Origin: Candidatus Sulfopaludibacter sp. SbA3
Lineage (GTDB): Bacteria; Acidobacteriota; Terriglobia; Bryobacterales; Bryobacteraceae
Length of the DNA stretch: 64,000 nucleotides
Assembly (NCBI GenBank): GCA_945893365.1
Contig: CAMDED010000002.1
Location: forward strand, 83,315 to 147,314
Reading direction: 5' to 3'
Under the pieces are notes generated by a model. That model ran no database searches and had not been told where the DNA came from. It worked only from the letters and a program-made list of their open reading frames with translations. Of the stretch, positions 63,240 through 64,000 are shown piece by piece; the first letter of the stretch is position 1; every line of letters begins with the position of its first letter. The position numbers were made by a program, and so were the translations under genes.

Positions 63240-63691
63240 CTATTCCTCGGGTATTGAAAAAGCCCGCGGTTCAATGACCGTAATCCCCGGATACCGTGCG
63301 AAGTCGCTTGAATTCAAAGTGAGTATGTGCTGGATACCTGCACGCGCATCGCGGCAATGAGGCGGGTATCATGGCTCTTCTTTCCGGAAACGCCATGCGC
63401 GACGATGAGCCGGCGCCGCTCGTCGTAGAGTTCGGGAGGGTCGCGCAGAATCGGGCAGAGTTGTTCGATGCGCGCCATGATTCGGTCAGCCTGAATTGGC
63501 GTGAGACCAAGTCCGTTGAGGTCCAGCGGCCGAGTGGCGACAGCCCGGAATTCGTACAGAATTTGAGGAACCGTGCACAGACGGTCACCGCGACTTCGCA
63601 ATATTTTCAGGGCGCGAAGGACTTCAGCGTGCTTTGCCGCGTTGCGGTGGACGGATCGACCCAGGATATTCGTATCCGCCAGCACGTCCAT
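63240..63691 (-). pseudogene. PIN-domain (VapC-like) toxin with a frameshift
   Basis: MDVLADTNILGRSVHRNAAKH carries the first catalytic Asp, and GKKSHDTRLIAAM the third region. The frame then fails near 63345, while another frame continues naturally with AGIQHILTLNSSDFARY and PGITVIEPRAF to the stop at 63240. The lost segment holds the fourth conserved Asp, so the product as written would be inactive. Confidence 0.78.
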
Positions 63692-63694
63692 CTG

Positions 63695-63838
63695 CTACCA
63701 CTCGTCTTCGCGGGTATAGATGCTCTCACGGCTGAGCGCCTCATCCGGGATGGGCGGTACGTTTTCGGGAATGATGTCAGCTAAACATGGCGTCATAAGT
63801 AATTCGTATTGTACGGGAACGTGGTCTGCTGGAATCAT
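63695..63838 (-). CDS. Small putative antitoxin of the PIN module
   Basis: 47 codons (MIPADHVPVQYELLMTPCLA, then PPIPDEALSRESIYTREDEW), ending 3 nt before the PIN start. An internal ATG at 63796 and an upstream GTG are other possible starts. The DEALSRESIYTREDEW tail is natural protein sequence and its position is that of a VapB-type partner. No Shine-Dalgarno site seen. Confidence 0.45.
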   Translation of the reverse strand: MIPADHVPVQYELLMTPCLADIIPENVPPIPDEALSRESIYTREDEW

Positions 63839-64000
63839 GAGACCGCTGATAATATCCGGCGCCACTTCCGTATTGGGTTTGCAACAAGAGATTCAGCGGT
63901 CTGAGGAGGCGCGGTACGACCACCGACTGCACGGTGTCCTATTGGTGGGCGCAGGGCATGACGTGCCCGGAGGTGGCGCGTCTGCTGGGCGGCGCGCCGC
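63837..64000 (+). pseudogene. 5' part of an IS630/helix-turn-helix transposase-like gene
   Basis: Starts MRPLIISGATSVLGLQQEIQRS, then EEARYDHRLHGVLLV. The frame slips near 63945; the alternative frame continues with WAQGMTCPEVARLLGGAP, the helix-turn-helix. The gene is cut by the window end, so its condition beyond 64000 is unknown. Confidence 0.5.

Noticed and set aside
1..64000. CRISPR arrays, rRNA and origin-type repeats
   Set aside because: No regularly spaced direct repeats, rRNA-like stretches or DnaA-box clusters were seen on reading.

Overview
The window is high-GC bacterial DNA, most likely from an acidobacterium of the Bryobacterales/Solibacter type. That placement is an inference. 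It rests on the gene families present: TolB-like beta-propellers fused to CehA/McbA-type PHP metallohydrolases, several enolase-superfamily sugar-acid enzymes, DUF1080 and sulfatase exo-enzymes, a PEP-CTERM protein, many Tat signals, and an unattached Ser/Thr kinase beside propeller genes. I found no rRNA, no convincing tRNA and no CRISPR array.

Layout. 0-3 kb: accessory segment with a TIR-domain gene that has a ubiquitin-like N-terminus, a hicBA toxin-antitoxin pair and a HEPN-motif protein. 3-9.3 kb: minus-strand operon of an Nramp-like transporter, an SGNH-PHP fusion and a propeller-PHP fusion. 9.4-10 kb: DUF433/DUF5615 toxin-antitoxin pair. 10-14 kb: TerC, two exported PLP-fold proteins and a YdeI/OmdA protein. 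14-17.5 kb: second propeller-PHP gene plus a free propeller. 17.5-19.8 kb: Ser/Thr kinase, a structured non-coding stretch and a decayed copy of the free propeller. 19.8-24.7 kb: IclR regulator divergent from a catabolic operon (AstE-like hydrolase, enolase-superfamily enzyme, RraA-like aldolase, second enolase-superfamily enzyme). 24.7-30.2 kb: glycan-modification island between two copies of a DUF983 gene, ending in a transposase remnant and a dapD remnant. 30.2-36.1 kb: compact aromatic amino-acid operon trpC-trpF-trpB-trpA-chorismate mutase-DAHP synthase-tyrA. 36-37 kb: decayed RelE-type toxin-antitoxin module. 37.4-40.4 kb: glpK and a sulfatase. 40.6-44.3 kb: rplU-rpmA-obgE, a DUF3108 protein and an SGNH hydrolase. 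44.4-49.8 kb: two metallophosphoesterases, rsmE, ruvA-ruvB-folK and a deformylase. 49.8-55.8 kb: GHMP sugar kinase, CPBP protease, BamE-like protein, enolase-superfamily enzyme, glycosyltransferase and SDR. 56-58.4 kb: PEP-CTERM protein, small membrane protein and DUF1080 hydrolase. 58.5-62.5 kb: threonine synthase-TldD-TldE operon. 62.6-64 kb: lytic transglycosylase, a broken PIN toxin with a small putative antitoxin, and the start of a transposase-like gene.

How it fits together. The core genes (trp/aro, ribosomal, ruv, rsmE, folK, def, thrC, tld) are intact and tightly packed, mostly with 4-nt overlaps. Reading-frame breaks occur only in accessory genes (RelE, PIN, FkbM, dapD remnant, transposases, second DUF983 and propeller copies). 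This pattern suggests real decay around mobile DNA more than general sequencing error. The strongest biological themes are secreted metal-dependent hydrolases carried on beta-propellers, sugar-acid catabolism under IclR control, and a recently inserted surface-glycan island.
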